Below are positions 17,955 through 26,870 of a stretch of DNA of 53,238 bases, in pieces. Source of the DNA: Thalassospira sp. MCCC 1A01428. Lineage in GTDB: Bacteria; Pseudomonadota; Alphaproteobacteria; Rhodospirillales; Thalassospiraceae. The notes under the pieces are model-generated. The model worked only from the letters and a program-made list of their open reading frames with translations. It was not told the origin of the DNA and did not search any database. Both the position numbers and the translations under genes were made by a program. Every line of letters begins with the position of its first letter. Position 1 is the stretch's first letter. The stretch spans positions 1-53,238 of the forward strand of contig NZ_JFJZ01000033.1 of assembly GCF_002115825.1 (NCBI RefSeq). The letters run 5' to 3'.

Positions 17955-18976
17955 CGGATATACAATGTGTGGCGAAGGTGGTTGTTGGCATGGTTGCAAA
18001 GCGCACCGGTAAGCATTTCCTGATACGGCATATGGGGCGATACCCCCGGCCAGCCCGTGCTTTGCGCCAGGCGATAACCATGCTGTTTTTACTGGCTGGT
18101 GCAATGATTGTTGCGCAAAGCACTGTTGTTGGTGCCAGCCCTGTTCATGCGCAATCCGTTTTCCAGGGGGCCAATGTGGCCGTTAAAAACCAAGGATTAC
18201 ATCCCGCGGACACTGCACAGGGCGTGTTATGGCCGGTTGCAGCGTCGACACCGGCGGCGACAAAGCCGGTAGCCGTGCCCGATGCCCGGTTTTTTTTGCA
18301 ATTGCAGGGGGATGTTACGGTGCCCGCCGGAACGCGGGTGGTGGACGCAGACCTGTTTGATGTGGATGCAGCACAGGTTGCCCAATGGCGCAAGGATGGC
18401 ATTTATCCGATTTGTTATATGAGCGCCGGTTCGTTCGAGGATTGGCGCGCCGATGCGGCGTTGTATCCCAAATCGGTGCTGGGCAAGGATTATGAAGGAT
18501 GGCCGGGCGAAAAATGGCTTGATATACGCCAGATTGCCAAACTGGCCCCGATTATCACGGAACGGCTGGATTTATGCCGGGAAAAGGGTTTCAGGGGTGT
18601 TGACCCCGATAATATCGACGGTTATCTGACCGATACGGGGTTTAATATTTCCCGTGACGATGCGTTGCGTTTTGTCCGCTGGATGGCCAATGAAGCACAT
18701 AAGCGGGGTTTGACAATCGGCCAGAAAAACGCCCCCGACATGGTAAAGGACCTGGCGGGGCTGCTGGATTTTGCCATAACCGAAAGCCCGGTTACGTATG
18801 ACCACGGGCATTATTTCACACCCTATGTTGCGCAACACAAACCGGTTTTTGCCATCGAATATTTAACCGGGGCCAGCAAAATTGACAGGTTTTGCCAGGA
18901 AGTACGCAAATTCGGTTTTCAGGGGATTAACGCCAATCCTGAACTTGATGGCAAAAACCATTATTGCAGCAAATAA
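17951..18976 (+). CDS. Secreted GH114-type endo-alpha-1,4-polygalactosaminidase
   Basis: A glycosidase of the GH114 TIM-barrel family, which cleaves alpha-1,4-linked galactosamine polymers such as Pel. Visible family segments are QLQGDVTVP, YPICYMSAGS, the acidic cluster around Asp218-Asp223 (GVDPDNIDGY) and Glu278 in ITESP; one Asp and this Glu are the likely catalytic pair. The GTG at 17951 overlaps the preceding stop by 4 bp. A better secretion signal begins at Met28 (18032): Arg-rich start, hydrophobic AITMLFLLAGAMIVA, and a cut after VHA. PelA in the facing operon lacks its usual N-terminal hydrolase domain, so this enzyme may supply that activity as a separate periplasmic protein. Its stop is 149 bp from the end of pelG. 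Confidence 0.88.
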   Translation: MTDIQCVAKVVVGMVAKRTGKHFLIRHMGRYPRPARALRQAITMLFLLAGAMIVAQSTVVGASPVHAQSVFQGANVAVKNQGLHPADTAQGVLWPVAASTPAATKPVAVPDARFFLQLQGDVTVPAGTRVVDADLFDVDAAQVAQWRKDGIYPICYMSAGSFEDWRADAALYPKSVLGKDYEGWPGEKWLDIRQIAKLAPIITERLDLCREKGFRGVDPDNIDGYLTDTGFNISRDDALRFVRWMANEAHKRGLTIGQKNAPDMVKDLAGLLDFAITESPVTYDHGHYFTPYVAQHKPVFAIEYLTGASKIDRFCQEVRKFGFQGINANPELDGKNHYCSK

Positions 18977-19074
18977 GAGCAAACGGCATTGATCTGAACC
19001 GATCGCCGTGGTGCTTGCCCGGCTTTTCCTGGCATCAGTCTTATAGATAAATGCTGTTTGGGCCTATATCGGAA

Positions 19075-19095
19075 TGTCATTGCCGGGCAATGACA
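19075..19095. terminator. Hairpin between convergent GH114 and pelG genes
   Basis: TGTCATTGC and GCAATGACA form a perfect 9-bp stem with a 3-base loop. It lies between the stops of the two converging units and probably ends one or both. The T-run is weak on both sides. Confidence 0.5.
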
Positions 19096-19124
19096 TCTTG
19101 CACCCATATCCGATCCATAAGCCG

Positions 19125-20501
19125 TTAAACCGATGGGTTGTTGGTTATGAACGCGCCGTAAGCCAGGCGTTTAAGATTATAGACCAGGCACGACATCGCC
19201 AGAATAAAGGTCAGGGCTGCAGCCAGAAAATACCCCATGCCATGAAGCGGGAAGTAGTCGGCGGCAAACCAGGTGAAGGTGAAATTGGCGATCAGGAAAA
19301 TGGTATTCAGGATCATGACCGGTTTGCGAAAATCAAAATAGGATAAAAACACCATCGCAAACATTGCCAGCACATGCAGACACGCACCCAGTGCGCCAAA
19401 GCGAAATACGCCAATTTCCTTGAACGGGATGTTCATGGTTTCAAGGATAAAGGCGGCCGATAACACAATTAGAATGGCAAGAAGGCCGGTCAGAACCACA
19501 AGGTTACGCAGGCTGAGCAAAGTGAAATTGATGATATCGCGCTGATAGCTTTCGATTGTCATGTAGGTGACGTGTTTTTGGAACGATTTATAGAACCGGT
19601 TGTATTTTTCGAAAAAGGCGGTTTCGATATTGACGAAAAACACCGCAAAAATCGGAATGGTGAACAGATAGGACAGAAACATCGCTGAATCGTAATAGGG
19701 GGCGGTGCGCAGGATTCCTGCCACAACATCAATATTGCTGTCGCGCACCCACATGACCCATTTATCAACCCAGATCGCCATATTGTAACTAAGGCCGCTG
19801 ATGCCCAGTACCCAATAGGTGCCGCCGCGCTGAAACAAAATAAACGGTTCGTGTGGCAAGGCAGGGTATTCGACAAAAATCCAGGCCAGCAAGCCAAACA
19901 GGATAAAGGCCAGCCCGGCATTAAAGCCCCACATCAGCCCGGTGGCACCATAGCTGGTCAGCAGGATGCCGCAGGAAACAAAGGCGATAAACATCCCGAT
20001 AAAAAAGACACCGGAAACATAGGTGTAGTTTTTTAACGCACTGACAAAAACCACCACTGTCCAGATCAGTCCGATCAGATATCCACCGGCAATGGCGGCA
20101 GCGCGCTGGCTGGCGGTCAGATCGGCGGCGTAGCCATAGAGGTAAACCATTGGCAGGGTTACCACTACGATATAGGCCATCATCATGGAAAAGAGCAGCG
20201 AGGGTGCCCGGTCCAGCCGGTCTTCGTGGATCTGGTCAGCCAGTAGCCGGGTGCCGACCATGACAATAGGCCCGCAAAAAACCAGCGAGAACGAAAAGTT
20301 ATAGGTGATGATGGTACGAAAGATCAGCAGATCGTCCCATGTCACCAGATAACGGGTCAGAAATGTAATGCCAACCAGTGCCAGAATGGTAAACAACCAC
20401 GGCCCGGATGAGAGCAATGCGGAATAGGAATAAGCCTGTACAATGCCCCACAGGTCACCCCGGCCGGTCATTTTGCGCAGGGTAAAGCCAATACCAGCCA
20501 T
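19125..20501 (-). CDS. pelG: Pel polysaccharide membrane exporter subunit PelG
   Basis: A 458-residue inner-membrane protein with about 12 helices, related to the polysaccharide transporter/MATE fold. It forms the PelDEFG synthase-export complex with PelF and moves the growing chain across the inner membrane. The N-terminus MAGIGFTLRKM is typical of PelG, and the central segment SYNMAIWVDKWVMW is conserved in the family. It is the last gene of the operon; its start overlaps the pelF stop (TAATG arrangement). The C-terminus is cytoplasmic and polar. Length is normal. Confidence 0.93.
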   Translation of the reverse strand: MAGIGFTLRKMTGRGDLWGIVQAYSYSALLSSGPWLFTILALVGITFLTRYLVTWDDLLIFRTIITYNFSFSLVFCGPIVMVGTRLLADQIHEDRLDRAPSLLFSMMMAYIVVVTLPMVYLYGYAADLTASQRAAAIAGGYLIGLIWTVVVFVSALKNYTYVSGVFFIGMFIAFVSCGILLTSYGATGLMWGFNAGLAFILFGLLAWIFVEYPALPHEPFILFQRGGTYWVLGISGLSYNMAIWVDKWVMWVRDSNIDVVAGILRTAPYYDSAMFLSYLFTIPIFAVFFVNIETAFFEKYNRFYKSFQKHVTYMTIESYQRDIINFTLLSLRNLVVLTGLLAILIVLSAAFILETMNIPFKEIGVFRFGALGACLHVLAMFAMVFLSYFDFRKPVMILNTIFLIANFTFTWFAADYFPLHGMGYFLAAALTFILAMSCLVYNLKRLAYGAFITNNPSV

Positions 20502-22024
20502 TAAGTGTTCCCTTTGCTGCTAATCAGGGGGCCGTTATAGCCATTCCCGGCGTCGCGCCCGGTTCGATAAATTTCGCCATAAAGGGCCAGAACGTTTTTC
20601 TTGTTGTACTGGTTTTTCACCCGCTGTTTGATGGTTTCACCAAATTTGTCGCGGGTGGCAGGTGATGTGATAATTTGTGCCAGCGCCTTTGCCATTTCGC
20701 TGGGATTTGCGACCGGCACGACAATGCCGCCCTGGCCCAGGCCGGGAATTTCGTCGGATCGGCCATAAAGCATTTCACGGCATGCCCCCACATCGGTGGC
20801 AACGGTGGGAATACCGGCTGCCCCGCCTTCCAGAATAACCAGCGGCTGGGCTTCGCTAACACTGCTTAGAACCATGACATCGATTTTACCCAGATAATCG
20901 GCAATGTTCACCCGACCGCCAAATGTGACCACATCCTTGATTTTAAGGTGTTCAACCATTTCCAGGCATTCGTCAAAATAGGTTTGGTCTTCGTCGGTCG
21001 GGCCTAAAATCAGGGCTTCGAAATGGCGGGTTTCACGGGTCAGCATGTGAATGGCCCGGATAAAGGATTTAATATCCTTGATCGGCACCACACGGCCAAT
21101 CAGGCCAATGACAGGTTTTTCCTGTTTTTCGCGGGGAACGGCGGCATATTTTTCGTAATCAATGCCATTGGGAATTACGCGCACGCGCTCGGGCGCGGCA
21201 CCATCGTGCAATTGCAAAACCTGGTTGCCTTCATACAGCGTGATGATTTCATCACACGCGCCATAACATGCCCCTGAAAGGGCGGAAAAACCCTTTAGCC
21301 AAAGCGAGCGAATGTCTTTTTCCAGGCTTTTGATATCGTAATCGGGGATAGGGTTTTGATATAGCCAGTCGGCCATGGCAATTTCGATCCGGCGTTCATT
21401 GGTGTAAATGCCATGTTCGGTTAACACCACCGGGCGCTGATATTCGATTTTGGCGCGTGCCGCCAGCAACCCGGCATAGCCGGTAGATACCGCATGATAA
21501 CAGCGCGCTTTGGGCAGTGAAAACCGCGTGGTTGCCAAAATACCGCCAACGAGAATGCGCCAGCTCCAGAAAAAGTCCAGAAACGAGGTCGACGAGAAAT
21601 TTTCGCTATAAAAGGTTTTCAGGAATTCCCAGCCAAAATGGCTGTTTAATAAAATGTCCTTGCCGATATCAAGGCTGTTAACGCCATTGGTAAAAGTTGA
21701 AAAATCCTCGATCCGGCCATGGTTTAAAAATTGCAGCAGGGCATTCGTTGTCTGGCGTAGTTTTTTGCCCTGCCAGACAAATTTGCGACCTTCGGGCAAT
21801 TCATGCAAATACAGGTGCCGAATGCCGATAACATTTTTGGGCACATCATATTTATGGGGCAGTTCCCCGGTGTTTTGCGCCAGAATTGCCACAACTTCAA
21901 AGGTGATGTCGGGCATGGCACATACAATGTCATGTACCCAGCTTGAAACCCCCCCGGCCACATAGGGATATGTCCCTTCAAGCAGCAGGCAAATGTCGGC
22001 TTGCTGCGCGGCGGTTTTTTTCAT
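20501..22024 (-). CDS. pelF: Pel glycosyltransferase PelF
   Basis: A 507-residue cytosolic GT4 glycosyltransferase that polymerises UDP-sugar precursors into Pel. The N-terminal motif LLLEGTYPYVAGGVSSWVHD is diagnostic of PelF. The C-terminal Rossmann domain has PVIGLIGRVVPIKDIK and the E-x7-E motif in EAQPLVILEGG. ATG 22024 overlaps the pelE stop by 4 bp (ATGA). The frame can be read 7 codons further upstream but the overlap start is preferred. UDP-GalNAc and UDP-GlcNAc are the expected donors, and the epimerase at 12-13 kb could provide the first. Confidence 0.95.
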   Translation of the reverse strand: MKKTAAQQADICLLLEGTYPYVAGGVSSWVHDIVCAMPDITFEVVAILAQNTGELPHKYDVPKNVIGIRHLYLHELPEGRKFVWQGKKLRQTTNALLQFLNHGRIEDFSTFTNGVNSLDIGKDILLNSHFGWEFLKTFYSENFSSTSFLDFFWSWRILVGGILATTRFSLPKARCYHAVSTGYAGLLAARAKIEYQRPVVLTEHGIYTNERRIEIAMADWLYQNPIPDYDIKSLEKDIRSLWLKGFSALSGACYGACDEIITLYEGNQVLQLHDGAAPERVRVIPNGIDYEKYAAVPREKQEKPVIGLIGRVVPIKDIKSFIRAIHMLTRETRHFEALILGPTDEDQTYFDECLEMVEHLKIKDVVTFGGRVNIADYLGKIDVMVLSSVSEAQPLVILEGGAAGIPTVATDVGACREMLYGRSDEIPGLGQGGIVVPVANPSEMAKALAQIITSPATRDKFGETIKQRVKNQYNKKNVLALYGEIYRTGRDAGNGYNGPLISSKGNT

Positions 22025-23136
22025 TCCGGCGCCCCTTTTTGCCACAGGGCCATGCTATCAAGCCGGAACGGGCTGACCACCGGATTTTTACCTGCGCCTG
22101 TTTCGGGAAAATGGCGGGCTATCAGTTCGCGCACCCGATCGTAATCCTTGGCGTTATAGGTGGCCTCGATCAGCCAGCTGGCGATGGCCTGTTTGTTGGT
22201 TGAACGTTCAAGGGCAATTTCAAACAAACGGGCCGCGCCCAGATAATCGCGTTGCCGATTAAGGATACGGCCAATGCGGTAGGGCGGGGTGGCGTCATCG
22301 GGCCGATCTTTCAGGCATTGTTCATAGGTTTCCAGTGCCATTTTCCGGTTTTCAATTTCACGTTCACGGTCAAGAAGGCCGGTAAAGGCATAATCGTCGT
22401 AAAGGGTAGCCAAAGACATTTTGGCATCGAAGTCATTCGGGTGTTGGCGGATGGTTTCCTGAATTTTTAAAACATTTGCCAAAAACCGGTTTTCAATCCT
22501 TGCCTTGGCCGATGCCGCCAGCACCCGTACGGTCGGGTCGGCATCGTTCATCGCCATGATAATGACATTGGCAAAATCGGGCCGGAAATAGCGTGATACC
22601 AGGGTAACAATCGCCAGTTTTTCTTCGGTTTCGGCTTCCTGCATCAGGTCGGTATAAACGGTAACGCTGTGTTCGGGGCCGATGGCCCGGCTGCCGGAAA
22701 TGATTTGGCCATAAAGTTCTTCGGCGGTGGTGGCGTGATCGGCGGGGAACAAGGCCATGTACCAGTCACGAAACCGCCATTTGTCGCTGCGGGTGAAAAA
22801 CGAAACCGTCACCAAAAGCAGGCTGCCCGCAGCCCCGAGAAACCCGCATAACAAATAACCAAAACCAAGAATGTAATATTCGCGCACAAAAAAGCCGCGA
22901 GACCCCTGCCAGTAGCACAGTGTAATTAACACGGCGGAAGACACCAGATGCAAACCGGCCAGCAGGGGCCAGGCAAAGGCGTTGGTGGCAAAGGCAAATG
23001 CCACCAGCCCCGATAACACCAGTGCCAGAATCGTGATAAGTAAAATCCAGATATAGGAGGACAGCGGACGCGCCACATACACATTATCGCCCCTGGGTGG
23101 GGCTGACGGTGTTGATGCGGGCGAATGCTTGCTCAT
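22021..23136 (-). CDS. pelE: Pel synthase accessory protein PelE
   Basis: A 371-residue protein with two or three N-terminal membrane helices at about 27-115 (YIWILLITILALVLSGLV, FGYLLCGFLGAAGSLLLV). A cytoplasmic helical part has TPR-like repeats (DDYAFTGLLDRER, YEQCLKDRPDDATPPYRIGRIL). PelE is a scaffold of the inner-membrane Pel complex between PelD and PelF. Both ends overlap neighbours by 4 bp (ATGA with pelD upstream and with pelF downstream), so expression is translationally coupled. Confidence 0.9.
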   Translation of the reverse strand: MSKHSPASTPSAPPRGDNVYVARPLSSYIWILLITILALVLSGLVAFAFATNAFAWPLLAGLHLVSSAVLITLCYWQGSRGFFVREYYILGFGYLLCGFLGAAGSLLLVTVSFFTRSDKWRFRDWYMALFPADHATTAEELYGQIISGSRAIGPEHSVTVYTDLMQEAETEEKLAIVTLVSRYFRPDFANVIIMAMNDADPTVRVLAASAKARIENRFLANVLKIQETIRQHPNDFDAKMSLATLYDDYAFTGLLDREREIENRKMALETYEQCLKDRPDDATPPYRIGRILNRQRDYLGAARLFEIALERSTNKQAIASWLIEATYNAKDYDRVRELIARHFPETGAGKNPVVSPFRLDSMALWQKGAPE

Positions 23137-24560
23137 GGTGCGGGTTGTTCCCGGTGTTGCGCAGGTGCAGGTTTATTCACCAGTGTTTTTGTGACCAGCG
23201 TTAGCTGGCAAATGGTTTCATCGCTGCTGCCATGCAAAAGTGTGCTTAACTTGCCACGAACAATATCGATCCCTTCCTGCTCTGTGCCAAGCAGCAAAAT
23301 CGAAATGATGGTGCCGTTATCGCGGCCATCGCGCTGAAAAACCAGGTCGGTATTGCGTAATTCGCGGGAAAATCCGCGGGCGATCTGATCGGTCAGGCGC
23401 AGGGCTTCGTCGCTGGCAATGTTGTTTTCGGTATTTCGAACGTCCAGTTGCCACAGGGAAAGGCCGTTTCGGCGGCACACCTGAATTAACCATTCCGACA
23501 ATGACGGCCAAAGCTGGCTTGAGACAACAGCGCGCCGGGCACCATCATTGCTGATCCACACCGAATTTTCATAGGTTTCGGCCTTGGCAAAGGCACTGCT
23601 CAGCCATTGACGCACCAGATTGGCATTGATCAGAAGCGAACTGTTAAGTTTATCAAAATCGATTTCCTCGATCCGGATGACAGCCAGCACTTCGCCTGTT
23701 GCACTATTTTGCACCGGAATGGCGATAATGGCGTCGTTCCCTAAAATGGCGGCATCGTCGACCCGGTTCACCATCAGGATACGCCGTTTGGTGAGCAGGG
23801 AAGAATAAAGCAGGCTGTCGCCGTGAATTTGCCGGGAAAATTCGGTGGGGGTATCCCACCCATGTGACACCAGGGCGTCAAGATTGTTGCGGCTGGGCAC
23901 AAAAACCGAAAATTTGTTGGGGGCCAGAATTTCGTCTACCAGGCTTTCGATACCGGTAATCACATCGCCAATTTCAAGCTGTTCAACATTCTGGGCAGCC
24001 CGAAACACGGTTAAAACCGTTTGGGCCTGGGTGGCAATTTGCCGTTCGAGAAAATGTACCCGTTCCATGGTCGAGGCATAGGCATTGGACAGGGTTTCCT
24101 CGCGCAGTTCGGTTTGGGCCAGATCGGCGCGCAATTCGGCGTTTTGCACCAGTTGGCGGCGGCGTAATTCCCCCAAAAACAACCCGGTCAGCATCCAGAC
24201 GATGGGGCGCCAGCCGATATAAAGCAGGTAATCGTAATAGTCCTGATCGACATTTTGCGCCGGAAAATGCCCGCTTAGCAAGGTAATGCTGGCGGCAATG
24301 GCCGCAATCAGCCCGGCGCTGGTGCCATATTGCACAGATAGCAAAATGACCACTGCCCAAAGCGGGTGGGGGGCAATCATCCAGAACCGGTTGCCCGTCC
24401 CCATCGTAAAATCGGCCAGCAAAAACAGGCCGATGAAAACGGCCAGTTCAATGATGGCAGACAAACGCAGATCCGACCCGGCACTGCTTGCGCTTTGCCG
24501 GGCTGTTTCCACTTCGATGCGTTCATTGTCGTCAATTATGCCGGGACGGGTCATTTTCAA
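23133..24560 (-). CDS. pelD: c-di-GMP receptor PelD
   Basis: A 475-residue inner-membrane c-di-GMP sensor that activates Pel export and polymerisation. It has about four helices at residues 30-130, a coiled coil to about 170, a GAF domain (about 175-320) and a degenerate GGDEF domain (about 330-460) without the GGDEF motif. The inhibitory-site motif RNTD at Arg402-Asp405 corresponds by position to RxxD in Pseudomonas PelD, where it binds c-di-GMP. Allosteric control is therefore expected to be intact. The nearest encoded cyclase is the REC-GGDEF protein on the facing strand. The start MKMTRPG has a second Met two codons in. Confidence 0.93.
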   Translation of the reverse strand: MKMTRPGIIDDNERIEVETARQSASSAGSDLRLSAIIELAVFIGLFLLADFTMGTGNRFWMIAPHPLWAVVILLSVQYGTSAGLIAAIAASITLLSGHFPAQNVDQDYYDYLLYIGWRPIVWMLTGLFLGELRRRQLVQNAELRADLAQTELREETLSNAYASTMERVHFLERQIATQAQTVLTVFRAAQNVEQLEIGDVITGIESLVDEILAPNKFSVFVPSRNNLDALVSHGWDTPTEFSRQIHGDSLLYSSLLTKRRILMVNRVDDAAILGNDAIIAIPVQNSATGEVLAVIRIEEIDFDKLNSSLLINANLVRQWLSSAFAKAETYENSVWISNDGARRAVVSSQLWPSLSEWLIQVCRRNGLSLWQLDVRNTENNIASDEALRLTDQIARGFSRELRNTDLVFQRDGRDNGTIISILLLGTEQEGIDIVRGKLSTLLHGSSDETICQLTLVTKTLVNKPAPAQHREQPAP

Positions 24561-24581
24561 GCATTACCGATCAAAGTGTTT

Positions 24582-25190
24582 TTAGTTACCAGTTTTGGTC
24601 CGGGTCATATTGGCAACCATCTGGTTGACCAGACGTTGGGCAATGATGCTGACGCTGTCACGGGCAAAGGTGCCCTGGCCGACAATGCCGGAACTTGCCG
24701 TCCAGACAATTGAGCCATCGCTGATATCAACCAGGCGCATATTCATGCTGACAGACGGTTCTTCGCGCAGGCCATATTGATAGCCATATTCCGAAACACT
24801 ACCCGTCAGCACATATTGTACACCCAGTATTTCGCCCAGTTGGCGGGCGGAAACAGTGCTGTGCGCGCCGACGGCGCTGGTGGCGGAATTTTCGCTTGCA
24901 AGTGAATCATAGGTTTGCGTCACATTGCTTTCGGGCTGTACTGCAAGGCCGGTGGTTGCACGAAGCGCACTGACGGCCAGGTAAGACGCAACCTGGCCTG
25001 CTTCCTCGCTGTTGGTCAGGTTATCAAATGGCATCACGGCAATGCTGTTGCCCGGTGCAAGCGAAACCGGGGCACTGGCGGTAACGATCTGGCGGTCGCC
25101 CCCGGCACAGGCGGCCAGCATCAGGCCAAGGGCACCTGTTGCCAGCATGTTGCGCCACATCCGAAATCGCCCGTTGGTTTGTGTTTTCAT
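24582..25190 (-). CDS. pelC: Outer-membrane lipoprotein PelC
   Basis: A 202-residue lipoprotein with a signal peptide and lipobox LAAC, giving lipidated Cys28. The mature part shows the PelC/FlgO-like fold (IAVMPFDNLTNSEEAGQVA, LGVQYVLTGSVSEYGYQ, NMRLVDISDGSIVWT). PelC forms a periplasmic ring under the PelB porin that guides the polymer out. I start at ATG 25190 because it gives a good signal sequence; 40 further upstream codons are open but unlike the family. It sits 19 bp after the porin gene, in canonical Pel order. Confidence 0.9.
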   Translation of the reverse strand: MKTQTNGRFRMWRNMLATGALGLMLAACAGGDRQIVTASAPVSLAPGNSIAVMPFDNLTNSEEAGQVASYLAVSALRATTGLAVQPESNVTQTYDSLASENSATSAVGAHSTVSARQLGEILGVQYVLTGSVSEYGYQYGLREEPSVSMNMRLVDISDGSIVWTASSGIVGQGTFARDSVSIIAQRLVNQMVANMTRTKTGN

Positions 25191-25209
25191 GGTGCTGTCC
25201 TTTCCCGTC

Positions 25210-26811
25210 CTAGAAATATTGTTTGATCGAAATGCCGATAAAGGTGGAACCGCTGCTGCCCACACTGTTTGATGAATTGGCAGTATGGCCAAATGACAGG
25301 GTTGTTTCATATTGATCCGCCAGGTTGCCGATCAGGGCGCCGTTAAACCCGAAACCCTGTTCCCCGTACCGGTCATAGCTATAGGCAACGCCGGTTGACA
25401 GGGTAAGATAGTCGGCCAGGCGGATATCATGGCCGATCGAAAATTCGTGAACTTCGCGCCGGGCAACATCCAGCGGGCGAAAGCCGGTACCGTCCTGTGC
25501 TGTTTTGTCTGTTTCTGACAGCGGATATTCGGCATCCAGCCGATACCCGGCAAAAACCGGAATGGTGTAAATATCGAAATTATCACGGATATACCCTTCC
25601 AGCCGCCAGGTGCGGGCGAGGTCTTCGTTACCCTTTAACCCGTAACGGTTAACAGATGTGCCGACGCCAATGTCCCAGTCGTCGCTGGTGACAATGTCAT
25701 AGGTTACGGCCAGATTGTCGCGCGTGCCATATTGCACAACAGCGCTTGTCTGGTCCCAATAGGGTTGATGGTAATCAAAACCGATGGCGGCAATACCGGG
25801 CAAAATATTGCGTTGCCATTCTGCCCCGATGCCGGGGGCGTTTTGGGTGGCATAGCCCCGGTATTGCAAAATATCGCGGGCGGAAATTTCCTGATCCAGC
25901 TTTAAGGCCAGTTTTTGCCGTTCGCCTGTGAAACCTTTGTTTGCACCGTTACGATTTACAAACGGGTCCGCATCGATATGGCGGTTTTCAAGGTCCATTT
26001 GTAATAACAAATCGTCGCGGATAAAGGCCCGTCCGTTGATGGTCGCAACAATTTGGGTGTTGCTGCTGCCATTGTCCTGGAACTGTGCGCCTGCGCCAAT
26101 AAAGGACCCGTTTTGTTTTAAAATATCCTGGCGGGCGCGCACAATTGCCGGGTCATGGTTATGACTGATAACGCGGCCATACTGGCGGGCGGCTTCACGC
26201 CAGTTACCACTGCGATATTCAACTTCGGCAAGGGCATTGCGGGCTTCGATGCTGTCGGGGGCGTTTTTCAGGATCTGGCCTAGAATTTCACGGGCATGGC
26301 CATATTGGCCCAGTTCCATGCGCGCCCGGGCCTCGATAATTTCGCGGCGGCTTTCAGCGGCTTCTGCTGCCGCATTTGTTTGGGGAACCTGCACCGGGGC
26401 AACTGCCGAATCCGTTGTTGGTTCGGGCGCATTATAGCTGACCGTAAGCTGGTCGTTATTCTGGGAAATTGCAAATGTGCCGTCAAATGCCATTTCCATC
26501 AGCAATACGTTATAGCTGGTTTGAACGGTTAACACCTGTTCGGGGTAAGTGCCGATCAGGGTGTTGATGTCAAATTCGCCAATCGGGTCGCTAAAGCGCA
26601 CAATCAGTTCCCGGCCATTGGTCATGACGGTGTTGTCCGGGGAGTTTTTGAGGTCCAGCACCATGTTGAAATTACGGGTGCCATCACTGGTGATGCGGGC
26701 ATCGGTAATTTCGGCATGGGCCGGTGCCGCCAGCCCGGCGATACCGGTGCAAAGCGCGATTGTGTATAGCCCCCTTAGGGTTGCAGCATTGCCCACATTA
26801 TTCCCCTTCAT
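25210..26811 (-). CDS. pelB: PelB porin-type C-terminal half as a separate protein
   Basis: A 533-residue outer-membrane protein. It has a signal peptide (LYTIALCTGIAGLAAPAHA), an N-terminal beta-rich domain resembling AMIN-type folds (about 35-125), two TPR-like repeats (about 145-225), then a beta-barrel domain ending in IKQYF. The terminal Phe is typical of assembled outer-membrane barrels. In Pseudomonas, PelB is one protein with TPRs followed by the barrel; here the barrel is its own gene. The frame starts at 26874, overlapping the TPR gene by 4 bp, but the start at 26811 gives a normal signal peptide. It would export the polymer with PelC. Confidence 0.82.
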   Translation of the reverse strand: MKGNNVGNAATLRGLYTIALCTGIAGLAAPAHAEITDARITSDGTRNFNMVLDLKNSPDNTVMTNGRELIVRFSDPIGEFDINTLIGTYPEQVLTVQTSYNVLLMEMAFDGTFAISQNNDQLTVSYNAPEPTTDSAVAPVQVPQTNAAAEAAESRREIIEARARMELGQYGHAREILGQILKNAPDSIEARNALAEVEYRSGNWREAARQYGRVISHNHDPAIVRARQDILKQNGSFIGAGAQFQDNGSSNTQIVATINGRAFIRDDLLLQMDLENRHIDADPFVNRNGANKGFTGERQKLALKLDQEISARDILQYRGYATQNAPGIGAEWQRNILPGIAAIGFDYHQPYWDQTSAVVQYGTRDNLAVTYDIVTSDDWDIGVGTSVNRYGLKGNEDLARTWRLEGYIRDNFDIYTIPVFAGYRLDAEYPLSETDKTAQDGTGFRPLDVARREVHEFSIGHDIRLADYLTLSTGVAYSYDRYGEQGFGFNGALIGNLADQYETTLSFGHTANSSNSVGSSGSTFIGISIKQYF

Positions 26812-26870
26812 TCCCTCGAAATGCCCCTGACGCTGGAAAAATCTGTGTGTTTTTATGTGTATTAAACCGG

